Part shown: positions 54,956 to 64,000 of the stretch, piece after piece
Layout of the letters: the number at the start of each line of letters is the position of its first letter
Position numbering within the stretch: the first letter of the stretch is position 1
Origin: Pseudovirgaria hyperparasitica
Taxonomy: Eukaryota > Ascomycota > Dothideomycetes > Acrospermales > Acrospermaceae
DNA: 64,000 bases
Direction: 5' to 3'
Assembly: GCF_010093815.1 (NCBI RefSeq)
Contig: NW_022985562.1
Location: 558,001 to 622,000, forward strand
Notes under the pieces: model-generated
What the model was told of the DNA's origin: nothing
Databases searched by the model: none
What the model saw: only the letters and a program-made list of their open reading frames with translations
Translations under genes and position numbers: made by a program

Positions 54956-56687
54956 GATGACCTTCGAGCTAACCTAAGAGCTGTTCAGGAGAACGGATCA
55001 GGATCCTCTTCGCCGCACCGGTCGCCAATCATCATTCATCTCGGGTACTTGCATTGTTCAGTGTACCATCCGTGTTGTCTGGTGACTGGAGTTCTTCACA
55101 TTTGAGTCGCTTCTATAGACTCCTCAGCTCCGGATGGTGAATCCCGGAGTTTCTATGGAATTGTTCCAGCACGAATGGATTCTAGATGTCTGACAGAGGC
55201 TCAACCAGTCCATCAGCTATTGCGAAGCAGATCAAAAGCTTCGAAGTCTTGTGGCGGATCTTCTCAAGGCCCTGCCACTCCCCTAGAAATGGTGACAAGC
55301 TACAAGCCATCTCGCAAGCGGACTATACCGATGGACCGCACTTCGGCTTACTACGGGTCCAATCGATTCCAGATCTCTTATCTGATCATCTTCGGGTAGC
55401 CTTGTCTTCTGGTTGGGACTCTTAATCACCACTTTTTCAACCTCCCTATCCCATACGAAACGAATTTCTTTACCGAGCTTTCGCAACTTTGATGGCCATC
55501 AGTCTCTTGCATTCGCGTGTTCTTCACTAAACAGACCTTTTGTCACATGCGCTTAGCGTTTGTTTTCTAGACAACCGAAATATGGATCGCATCGTCATGC
55601 ATTTGGGCTGGTTTTCCATTGACCCAGGTTCGGCGTCCTCGTCCGTCCCATGACTACCTACGGACCAAGAAGAGTAGCTTGATACCTACTGGTTTTGTTC
55701 CTGGCATAGCTGATAGATCAAAGTGTATGGTATCCAGTCATACACAATCGGGCATTTCATCTGATCTCTTCCGGTGAAACGGCATCGAACTATGCTATAC
55801 TCCAGACCCTGTTACGAATCAATGATTTCTTGACGCAACAATACGTTCATTCTTGGGCTACATTAGATGGTGTCTCAATCTTCTACCATTGACGGTTAGT
55901 GACTATCTGAGGACTTGGGACATGACTCCTGAGTCAGTCATTCCTGACCTTGTTCTGTCATTTTGCATTAGTGTAACGTGAAGCTCGTGTCATAAATCAA
56001 CATCACGTTTCTATATTACTGTTATAACCAGCTATTTCCGTTCCATGTTTACTCCTGTTGTTCTTCTAGATTAACGCGGGTGACATAACCTTCATTCTTA
56101 TAAAGTCTTCAACGGTGTTTTCGATTCTAGACACAAATCCAGAACTCCAGATGTAAACAATCGCTTGGCGGAAATAATGGCATTATTAAAACTAAGCCCA
56201 CGATACTTACTACCGCACCTGTACCAGTACGACTCTGTCTTAGGTGTTGTAGATGAAGCTCTACTACAGTAGTGTACATTCTCCATAACACGGCTTACTT
56301 CCGGACTTCGTTTCACAAAAATCCCCTGAAACTTCATTTGGTCATTCACACAGGTAGAGTATTCCCCTGCTATGACAAACCCCTTCGAAGCAAATCCGTC
56401 AGTGTTGTAAGAATATATGCGAGCATAGCTTTGTGTAGCAATAACTACGTGGGGGCTGATGCAAACCATTGTGTACGTGTTTCTCTTTATGTCACTCTAG
56501 CCTAATTTCGTGGTCTCATAAGCGACTGCTGTCTCCAATGGATCGGCCATGCTCAAGAGAAGCTTTTCATCATCAACCTCATACATCCACGCTCTTGTGA
56601 TCCTGAAGCCATCATCATCTTTCAGCCATACCACCCTCCAGCCAAAGGTTCGAAATATCTTCAAGGTCTTCTTCTCAGCCATCTCAT
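54956..56687. other. Long intergenic region
   Basis: About 1.7 kb without a supported gene. A 79-codon plus frame at 55186-55425 (MSDRGSTSPSAIAKQIKSFE) has protein-like composition and might be a first exon, since a GT follows near its end, but no second exon was found. The remainder is AT-rich. Confidence 0.4.
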
Positions 56688-57272
56688 ATGTCCAAGCAAA
56701 TGCAGCGTGCGCGCTTCATCCGTCGACGACACCAACAAATCCTCGAGGATGTCGAAAAGCTCAAATACGAAGCTACCGCTCATCAAGACTCGAAGACTCA
56801 CCGTAGCTTTCCAAAGTGGTTCTGCCTCTACGGCATATACATGAGCTGCGCTTTCCTGTTCCGCATACTCGTCCTCTTCGTCCTTGTCCGCAGCTACCAC
56901 TACATGTACAACCACTACATGATCCACCACATTCATCAGATGAGATTTACGGTTCCTCATATGGAGGTTTTACTCTTCGAATACCTTGTCTTTCCATCAT
57001 TTGTCGTCGGTGTCATAATGCACTCGATCGGCAGCATTTTCGACAGCTGGACATACGCAAAGCTGCTCGACGACGAGCCAAAGACAGTGCACGCAATGAC
57101 TGAGCAGATGAAGAGAAGATTCGAAGCTCATATGTTCCGCCTCAATGGCCTGACTGAGGAATTCGAGTATAATGTTATGGCTTCAGCAAAAATGATTAGG
57201 AAGACGAAGGAGGACAATATAAGGATCAGGAAGGGCTTCGTAAAGAAGGTGTGGATTTCAAAGAAAGTGTAG
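56688..57272 (+). CDS. Hypothetical two-helix membrane protein
   Basis: A single exon of 194 aa from ATG at 56688 (MSKQMQRARFIRRRHQQIL). A basic N-terminal helix is followed by a hydrophobic segment (FCLYGIYMSCAFLFRILVLF), a His/Tyr-rich loop (RSYHYMYNHYMIHHIHQM), and a second hydrophobic segment (LLFEYLVFPSFVVGVIMHSI). A long charged helical tail ends in a Lys-rich stretch. I do not recognise a family. The Tyr/His-rich loop between the membrane segments is unusual and could bind metal or heme (speculative). Codon composition is like that of neighbouring genes, which supports it being real. Confidence 0.65.
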   Translation: MSKQMQRARFIRRRHQQILEDVEKLKYEATAHQDSKTHRSFPKWFCLYGIYMSCAFLFRILVLFVLVRSYHYMYNHYMIHHIHQMRFTVPHMEVLLFEYLVFPSFVVGVIMHSIGSIFDSWTYAKLLDDEPKTVHAMTEQMKRRFEAHMFRLNGLTEEFEYNVMASAKMIRKTKEDNIRIRKGFVKKVWISKKV

Positions 57273-58128
57273 AAGTTTATCTCGAGGTACAGAAGTGTGA
57301 AACCCAGGGGGCAATAGCGATAGAGAGGGTTTCTACGCTGAAGACAGTCAAGATCATGGTGGCATAAGAACGACAGGCAGCTTCCATTGGGGCGTACGAC
57401 GGAAGATATGATACTCTCATAGGATCAAATAACAGAATTATATCGATATTGAAAGCATAGTGTACTGATGTGCTATGGACTGATAAACACGAATGTACGT
57501 ACGTTGAGAACATCATTCGAACGTAAAGCGGATCTCCAAGCTCAAAATTCGAGTCATCAAAAAGAGAACCAAGGACGGGCCTAGCGACGCATACTGAGAT
57601 ACTATATAAAAGACCAGTAGGTTTTTTTAGTATTGGTGATAGCCCCCGTCGTCAAGACTTTCCTTCTAACCCAAGGTCTCCTGGTAGGGTGAAGGATCTG
57701 CGCCCCTAATGGGGACAAACCTCATGTAATTAGGATCATCAACTTGATATATACATATTAAGGAAGGGGTTTTCGTTATATTCTGGATTGAAACAAGCAG
57801 AGCTATCGACTTTGTGGCTCTTCTTATGCTACTAACCAAGATCGCATCAGTTCTCTTCGATATAAGCTACGCACGAAAGGTCTAACATGACAAAGAGTAT
57901 AACATTGATAGCTACACGATAGTGAGGTTCTGTACCATCTAACAATCCATGCTATTGAGTTTTACTTGATTGCTCTAGCCAACATATCCCATATAGTGAC
58001 CTGCTCACACGTCCAGACATTCGATTCTCATTCGGTCCTTGTGTCTCGGTCTGCTTTAGCATAGCTCTTCCGTCTTGTTCGCCAGCTTTGTCAATTTTTT
58101 TTTTCCTTCAATACCTTTTTATTCAAAT
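57273..58128. other. Convergent 3' and intergenic sequence
   Basis: AT-rich region between two convergent genes. Short runs of T (57628-57634, 58098-58107) occur, without a recognisable RNA gene nearby. Confidence 0.45.
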
Positions 58129-58866
58129 TCATCCACTCTGGCACTGCCTGGACCCAAGAGTCAATAGTTCAGTCGAGAGCATTTGCTGGTAGATCCGAAG
58201 AGCTTGGAGCGATTTTATTTCTCCGGCAGTCCAGCCGGGGTGAATGGGAACTGGTGACATGGAGGCGAGAAGACAGGCAACTTCTTCGATGCTATGTTGG
58301 TGTCTTCTTGCGAGGCGTCCTGATAACGTGGGTATCCATCCGAGCAAGTGCTCAAGGGGGCTTTCGGTGTCTCGAAATCCATTGTTTTCGTCACTTGTCC
58401 AAATATGATCAGCTTGGGGTGAAACAGAATCCAATGGCAATTTGTGGTCCATGCCAATGCTGTTACAATATGTATAACACTCACCTATCTGGTCACGTTC
58501 CGATACGTATTTACGATCGAAGGACGAATCTGGAGTACCATAGGTCTCATAGCCTTTGAGATCTGCTTCGTATGCTGAAACACCATTATCTTGTGGTAAA
58601 GGTGAGATTTCTACTGCTTTACTGATGCCGACCCGACGCACTCGGTCTTTGCTTGAGTTGCTATATCCTGGAAGTAGCCCACGTCCTGATCCAGATCTAA
58701 GAGTTGGGCCCACGAACTGGCGGTAGCGGATTCTTTTACCAATGAGCTCGTATTCGGGGTCTGCATGCCAGTTCCAACTGTAGAGTGAAATATCGGATGA
58801 CAAGGGTGGAGCATTGACATCGAGGACGCTCAAGGGTAAACCATCTTCAGTCGAACCGGCTGCCAT
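58129..58866 (-). CDS. Hypothetical protein, 245 aa
   Basis: A single open frame from the ATG at 58866 (MAAGSTEDGLPLSVLDVNAP); the frame is open a few codons further to a TTG. The sequence is hydrophilic and Ser/Asp/Gly-rich, with a Trp/Tyr cluster SLYSWNWHADPEYEL and KRIRYRQFVGPTLRSGSGRG. The C-terminal half has helical character (HSIEEVACLLASMSPVP; GEIKSLQALRIYQQMLSTEL). No family recognised. A GTGAGT lies mid-frame near 58485, so an intron there cannot be excluded. Confidence 0.5.
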   Translation of the reverse strand: MAAGSTEDGLPLSVLDVNAPPLSSDISLYSWNWHADPEYELIGKRIRYRQFVGPTLRSGSGRGLLPGYSNSSKDRVRRVGISKAVEISPLPQDNGVSAYEADLKGYETYGTPDSSFDRKYVSERDQIGECYTYCNSIGMDHKLPLDSVSPQADHIWTSDENNGFRDTESPLEHLLGWIPTLSGRLARRHQHSIEEVACLLASMSPVPIHPGWTAGEIKSLQALRIYQQMLSTELLTLGSRQCQSG

Positions 58867-60369
58867 TCTGTTGTAGTCTAACAATGGTAGCAGCTGTGTA
58901 TTGGAAATTTGGAAGAAGTTATTGGAAAGATGACGACTAAAACTGTCTTACGGCTGGTGAAAAGCTCAGAGATGGTGTGACTAGTAAGGATGACGGCAAC
59001 GAGAAAATTTGACAACGCAGAGACATTGCCACAGGCCCAATTTAACGGCTTTACCGGCTTCTAGAACCCCCTAGCAGGTCTGTATGTCGTTTAGGTGATT
59101 CTAAACTTTGTTTGAGTTGATTCATCTATCCAACGAGTCAACGACTTTAGTGAATTCCTCCCAAGCGAAACTGATATGAATGCTAGTCCTGCTCTTCCAC
59201 CAGAGACAACTTTTTGTGGGAGATAGATTCATTGTGGATGTTTCTGGACACTCTTCTATATACTACTTTGATGGGGGCTGTAGCATTCATGTGCTTTCCG
59301 CCGCTTCCAGAGCACACTGGTTAAAAAGTCGTTGATATGCCTTCACGTACAGTTCAGTCTCTTCTATCGATATTACATAACTTTCCGCCATTCTTGTTTT
59401 TGCCTCTTGGTCCGTCTTTCAGTGCCACTTATGGTTTATCCACATTCCTAAGCCGTTCAATACACAGCATAATTTCCTCCTTCGACTTCCGGTACTCATT
59501 CTTGAGCGATAAATAACACTTTCAAAGCCCTTCGACTCGTGATTATATTACCTCGTCTTCCTCCCGTAACCTGAATCTTTTATGATGAGTCATATCAGTT
59601 CTATCTCTAAGGCTGGTATTGTTTCTCAGGTTCGCAGATCGAACTCTCAAGCTTCCGTGCCCAGTCTGGTAGGAGGTTGGGATCTGGTATTCTTAAACAG
59701 AGTAGTGACAGATCCATCGAGATTGCGCAGGTTGCAACTCATATAACTAAAAATATATCTTCGTACGCGTCGATCAAGAGCTTTGCAGAGAGGGTGAGCG
59801 AAATATCCGATAGAAACACTCAGCTAGACTGCTAGGAAGAACTAGTATGGTATGATTCATGGTGACTGCTTGGCAGATTTGATACCTGGACGCATGTTTC
59901 CGATGGGATACGAACAGTATGCAGTGGACACATAACTATCGAGGATGGGTATTAGGCTATGTCGTTGGACCTATGGTTCTGAAATGACATGAAGTGGTCC
60001 TAGAGAATAATTGCGGTGCTCAGTGCTAGTGGAGGTGCGTTCACGTAACTGCGAATTGCGAGACAGCACGTAAAATGAAGTAACGTAGGTTGTGATCGCA
60101 AATGACACACACAATAATCATAGAGAAGATGGCCTCAGTCAACTAAGTCTTGATATACTTTTGTTTGATCAATAAACTAGCAAAAGAAGAGCAGTGACAG
60201 TGTAGACGCAAGACACTACACACGGAATTTGAAGGATATACAATGACGTATACCACCATAAAGCTGCTGTCAATCTTTTGGAATGGTCTCCAGCCTCGTC
60301 TAGGACACCTACATCCACTCTGATATTTCACATCCTGCCAGATAGAACAGTACACCCATTAGTATGCTG
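58867..60369. other. Gene-poor stretch with one coding-like open segment
   Basis: About 1.5 kb without a supported gene. At 59611-59835 (+) 74 open codons include SGILKQSSDRSIEIAQVATH and YASIKSFAERVSEISDRN, a helix-like peptide that may be a last exon of an unmodelled or decayed gene. No start or upstream exon was found. The rest is AT-rich. Confidence 0.4.
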
Positions 60370-61442
60370 TCAGTGTCGTCGAAGTCGGCTCAGCCTCTGT
60401 CTTATGCGATAACTCATGCTAGTGGGTTCACGCGGCTGGCCCACAGTTTGAGCCTCTGACAGATTCACAGGGGTACACCGAGTGTAATTCGAGCTCGACT
60501 CCTGAATATGAGTCGGGGAATCAGACTTTGTATCATTTGCTGCGACCGGACTTGTCGAGATCGATGTGTGGTTCAACGTTAAGTTCAGAAAGCTGGCTTC
60601 AGAGCCTGCATTGGCGGCCACTGCTATTTCTCCTGAGGGTATCCGCGGCATGTAGATAGCTCGGCGGCGATGGCGGCGATGACGGCGCTGCTCATCAGTC
60701 TGTCTATTGCCTGTCACTGTTGTGTCTGGTTTCTGGGACGTTTCCTGATCCGTGATTTCTATTTCATCCTGAAGAGTTGCTGCAGGCACGGTCGGGTCGT
60801 CACCTATAGACTGAAAAGGACTGCTCGCTAGGGCCAGATGTGCGAGCTCGCAGCGGCGACTGTCGCTGTTCCTGTTTGTATCTGGACTATCCTTGGTACT
60901 GAGGCTGTTTTCGATGTCTTTCTCTATTGGCGCCATTGATGCATGGTACAGAGTTGCATTCTCGCGGTTCAAGTTGCAGATCTTTTCTTCGAGTCCCGAT
61001 ACCTCATTCTGCTTTTCTTGTATGATATTTCTTAAGTGCACTTCAAGTTCTTGGAAGTGAACGATCTCTAATGACTGTTCTTCATAGATCCTCTCAATGC
61101 GTTGGTTTTCGGCCAGGACACGTCGATTTGCGTTGCAAGCTGCCTGGATAGAATTGACTATACCCACGCATTCTTCAAGATAGACGGCTTGAATAGCCGC
61201 GACAGAATCGTATAGGTATCTAATAGCTTCATCGCGGAGACGAATATCGCGGGACCGATCGTGGAATCTCTGTTCTAGTTCTGCGAACTTTGCTTGGAGT
61301 TCTCTGAGTTGAGTCCGGTGGGTCTGGCAAGTTTCATTGCTTGCATCTCTGCTGATTTCTGTAGAGATGGTCAGTTTTCCCGGTTGGTCGCGAACTTCGT
61401 ATACGTACCCGCAATGCCAATAGCATTACCTGACTCACTCAT
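60370..61442 (-). CDS. Hypothetical coiled-coil protein
   Basis: Two exons on the minus strand (61442-61430, 61358-60370) with a 71-nt intron give 333 aa. The first exon encodes only MSES plus one base. The join is ATG AGT GAG TCA G | AA ATC, in phase, and turns a frame without a convincing start into a complete gene. Residues ~15-155 are heptad-like coiled coil (TQLRELQAKFAELEQRFHDR; RIEEQSLE-type repeats; EVSGLEEKICNLNRE). The rest is disordered with a RRHRRHRRRA basic patch (likely nuclear localisation) and a basic end RIRQRLSRLRRH. No family recognised. The tiny first exon is typical of fungal genes but remains unproven. Confidence 0.65.
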
Positions 61443-63021
61443 GTCAGACGATGCTATACAAGCTGATGTAGTTGGTTCTGAACAACGTAAAAAGCTGACA
61501 AGTAGCGTTTCGATAGACCTGATAAGTTCAATCTTACATCAAACCCAAACAATGAAGAATACCGACAAGGTTAGGTCTTAGACCGAGGTGAGTAAGTGTA
61601 CAAGGTGCAACTCAAAGGCGATAGCAGCGAGGTAGTAGTTGTTGACGTGAGTGAGGTGCTGTTGGACCCTATTTTTAAGTCAAGTCAATGATCAAAGCAA
61701 ATTGCCGCTGTTACATTCTTCAACATTGCTTTTCGTCACACGCCAGTGATTTCACTTATGCAAATCTTCGCATTAGAGGTAAACACACTACTAAGGGAAG
61801 CCTTACTGATTTCTTATGGTCAACAGACACTCCTCTGTCATAGATAGGTCAAAGTTTACAATATTAATTAGACACAGAAGTCTGCGACGGGAAATTAGCT
61901 CAGAGGAAACGTGTGATGTATAATCAGCTAAGCTATCTGTCCACTAGGTCCACACTTGTCTTACTGCGATCTTGAAGTTAGTAGTTATGAGGTACATAAA
62001 AGAGTTTTAGACTGCTTAAGTTGGATTGAATTCGAGCTTTCATCTCACGAGTGTGCATGAGCAGATTTCTTTTGGGCAATCACCGAAATTCGGATAGTCC
62101 TATGCTCGACCAAATAGAGCGATCTATGCCATCACAGCTGTTGAAGTCTATGCGACGGCTTGCTGTCAATGCTAGTGAGATAGGACGTGAGGGCACTGTA
62201 GTAATCCTGACTAGAGCGTATCCAACACGAGAGGACTGAGTGTTGCACCCCAGACGGATCGAGTCCTATATATAGGGTAAATGTGACCATCATACTCAAC
62301 GACATAAGAACCTGAGGTATGTGATAATCTGGAGATAGATGACAATACTCGTAAAGGCGGTGCTACATTGCAAGCAAAGGCATGAATCCTCCTCCCTCCT
62401 GAGTAAGCCCCTTTTCCTATGTCTACAACACGATCTCATCCATCGTCGACACTACAAGCTTCCACTTATGCCGGCTGCATATACACCACTAGAACCATGT
62501 CCCTTAGACATAATCTATGGAAGTTAGTGGGAACCTGTAGCGTTCACTGTATCATCAAGGGCTTCTTTGACAATATTGTTCATGACACTGTTGAAATCTG
62601 CTCTTTTTAGGGTGTATCAGCCGCAAATGCTGATTGACTGTCCACGTTGTGCTTGCCAAAAATTTCCTGAACAGTGAAGTAGAAACGGTCGAAGGCAAGT
62701 GATCTTGGGAACCTAATACCTTGACATGTCATATGGACACAGACACATGTTCTTGCGCACATCATCCATTCCAGGAGGCCTGGGATAGTAAGTACGGACC
62801 TGTACGACTATGGCCTCGGACAATAATTGCGTAAAGAAGACCTGAATGATTGAATCGAGTTCCAGTTTAAGCTTCCGGACTAATATATGCTACTGTGAAT
62901 TGTGAGTCAGAAGTCTATTGAGGGAGATTGCCAGGGCTGTGTAGCCGACAAAAATCGCTCTTCTAGACATCCCGTTATTTGTTGTTCTTCGGAGGACAAT
63001 GCCAACCTTTGTCAAATTCCA
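61443..63021. other. Long intergenic region
   Basis: About 1.6 kb, AT-rich, with only frames of about 60 codons. No RNA gene, repeat or splice-connected coding sequence was recognised. Confidence 0.45.
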
Positions 63022-64000
63022 TTAAGTAGGGAAGTTCCAAATGAAATCCAACGTGCCGTCATCAAGTCTTGGAAATGACTGCAGGCCGTCAAGGCTGAAC
63101 GGCGGTATATTGGTATCAAAAGGCAAAGTCAGCCAGTCGTCCCTCAAAGTCATGTCCGTCAGATCCGGCTGCATGGACGGTATTTGAACCACGCCCATAT
63201 CATCGTCTGTCTGTGTTGTATTCCAGTCATTGTTGACTGTCCTTTCCGCTGATTGTGGGCGACTGTAAAATTTGGGAGGACGAGACGACACCTTGAAGCT
63301 GCGTCGGAGTCTTGTGAGGTGCAACTCAAGTAGCGTGGCGTATCGTGACGCCAGATGCATATCATCGAGAGAACTTGCACGCATACTCTGGATGGCTCGA
63401 CTTATAACACCCAGACTGCTCTGGAGTTTCGTGTTCCACACGCCTAAACTGAGCCCCTTTATGAGGAAGATAGAACTGGACGTGATCCGTAGGAAGACTC
63501 TGACTGGAGCATAGCGTAATGAACCTGATTCGGCGAGACTTATGATTCGCTCTAGAATCTCGCAACTACCATCTACTACCTCTTGGACGAATTCGTAGTC
63601 AGATGCATCGGCTTGTGCAGAGCCTGACTCAGCTTCTGTCATTGTGCGCTCTACAACAGCTTGCATCCCAAGTGAGTTCATATAGACCTTGACGTATTGG
63701 AATTCAATGTTGAGGGTCTCCAAAAAGCAATGACTGAAAGCTGAACAGTATTAGAATCATAAGATGCTGTATATGATCCCTGCTTAACATACTTTGGTTT
63801 TCCAAATGCTTGGATCTCCACTGGTCCAATAATGGCTGAAAGTGTTCCAATAGTGAAATATATTTCCCATTGCTCAGAATCTGTTTTGTATAGACTGGAG
63901 ATGGGAAAAACATGTCCGAAACCGATTTGAGTAATTTCGTTAGATCGATCCAGGCTGTCATGAAAGCCTGCCATTCATCGCCACTTTTAGAAGCCCCTGA
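63022..64000 (-). CDS. C-terminal part of a fungal-specific (Zn2Cys6-type) transcription factor, cut by window edge
   Basis: Two exons on the minus strand, the upstream one running off the right edge (64000-63793) and the last one 63740-63022, with a 52-nt intron. The join reads SKHLENQTFSHCFLETLNIE in phase. The visible ~308 residues have the all-helical middle-homology pattern of fungal transcription factors (DEWQAFMTAWIDLTKLLKSV, VDGSCEILERIISLAE, APVRVFLRITSSSIFLIKGL). A disordered acidic tail ends in PRLDDGTLDFIWNFPT, a plausible activation segment. The DNA-binding domain would lie beyond the window, so the Zn2Cys6 class is inferred from the family pattern. Target genes cannot be told. 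Confidence 0.75.

Noticed and set aside
55186-55425. 79-codon plus frame in the 55-kb gap
   Set aside because: Composition is protein-like but there is no recognisable domain and no second exon; noted in the intergenic entry only.

Overview
The window is nuclear DNA of a filamentous ascomycete (Pezizomycotina; Dothideomycetes is my best guess, from gene content only). Genes are monocistronic and cut by short GT-AG introns, mostly 44-70 nt. The gene set is typical of a plant- or litter-associated mould: AA9 LPMO, GH115 glucuronidase, AA5 galactose oxidase, NudC, TauD-like dioxygenase, CorA-like membrane protein and CPD photolyase. I rebuilt exon models by hand from donor, acceptor and phase. 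Most large genes close exactly in frame, which is the main support for them.

Layout. 0-10 kb: purine/cytosine permease, a membrane-anchored sterol-dehydrogenase-like SDR, NudC and mitochondrial aspartyl-tRNA synthetase. 10-14.4 kb: a long non-coding stretch with one double-stranded-RNA-binding-like peptide, then a secreted galactose oxidase with two discoidin domains. 14.4-22 kb: a gene-poor, AT-richer island with a small divergent kinase, decayed coding remnants, a tandem duplication, a small inverted repeat and a U6 snRNA gene. 22-29 kb: TauD-type dioxygenase, an RNA polymerase III-like locus, an MFS transporter and a divergent AA9 LPMO. 30-42 kb: a housekeeping block with folylpolyglutamate synthase, an F-box-like protein, a D-2-hydroxyacid dehydrogenase, a Tim17/22-family protein, a large AT-hook protein, an Mtc1-family protein and a tiny UPF0390 gene that no single reading frame shows. 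42.5-55 kb: GH115 glucuronidase, CorA-like protein, photolyase, TPR protein, 4-hydroxyphenylpyruvate dioxygenase and a MoeA-like protein. 55-64 kb: gene-poor, with three lineage-type hypothetical genes and the 3' part of a fungal transcription factor that runs off the right edge.

Functional links are loose. The three plant-polymer enzymes (AA5 at 12 kb, AA9 at 28.5 kb, GH115 at 43 kb) are too scattered to be a cluster. The TauD enzyme and the MFS pump sit near each other without a backbone biosynthetic enzyme. Several divergent pairs probably share promoters: SDR/NudC, MFS/AA9, AT-hook/Mtc1, TPR/HPPD, and the very close CorA-like/photolyase pair. I saw no retrovirus-like element, large transposon, CRISPR array or rRNA. 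I did not find a convincing new multi-gene system. The most unusual signals are an AA9 LPMO with Glu in place of the usual active-site Gln, a MoeA-like protein lacking the MDGYA aspartate, the unassigned Pol III-type locus, and the dsRBD-like orphan peptide.
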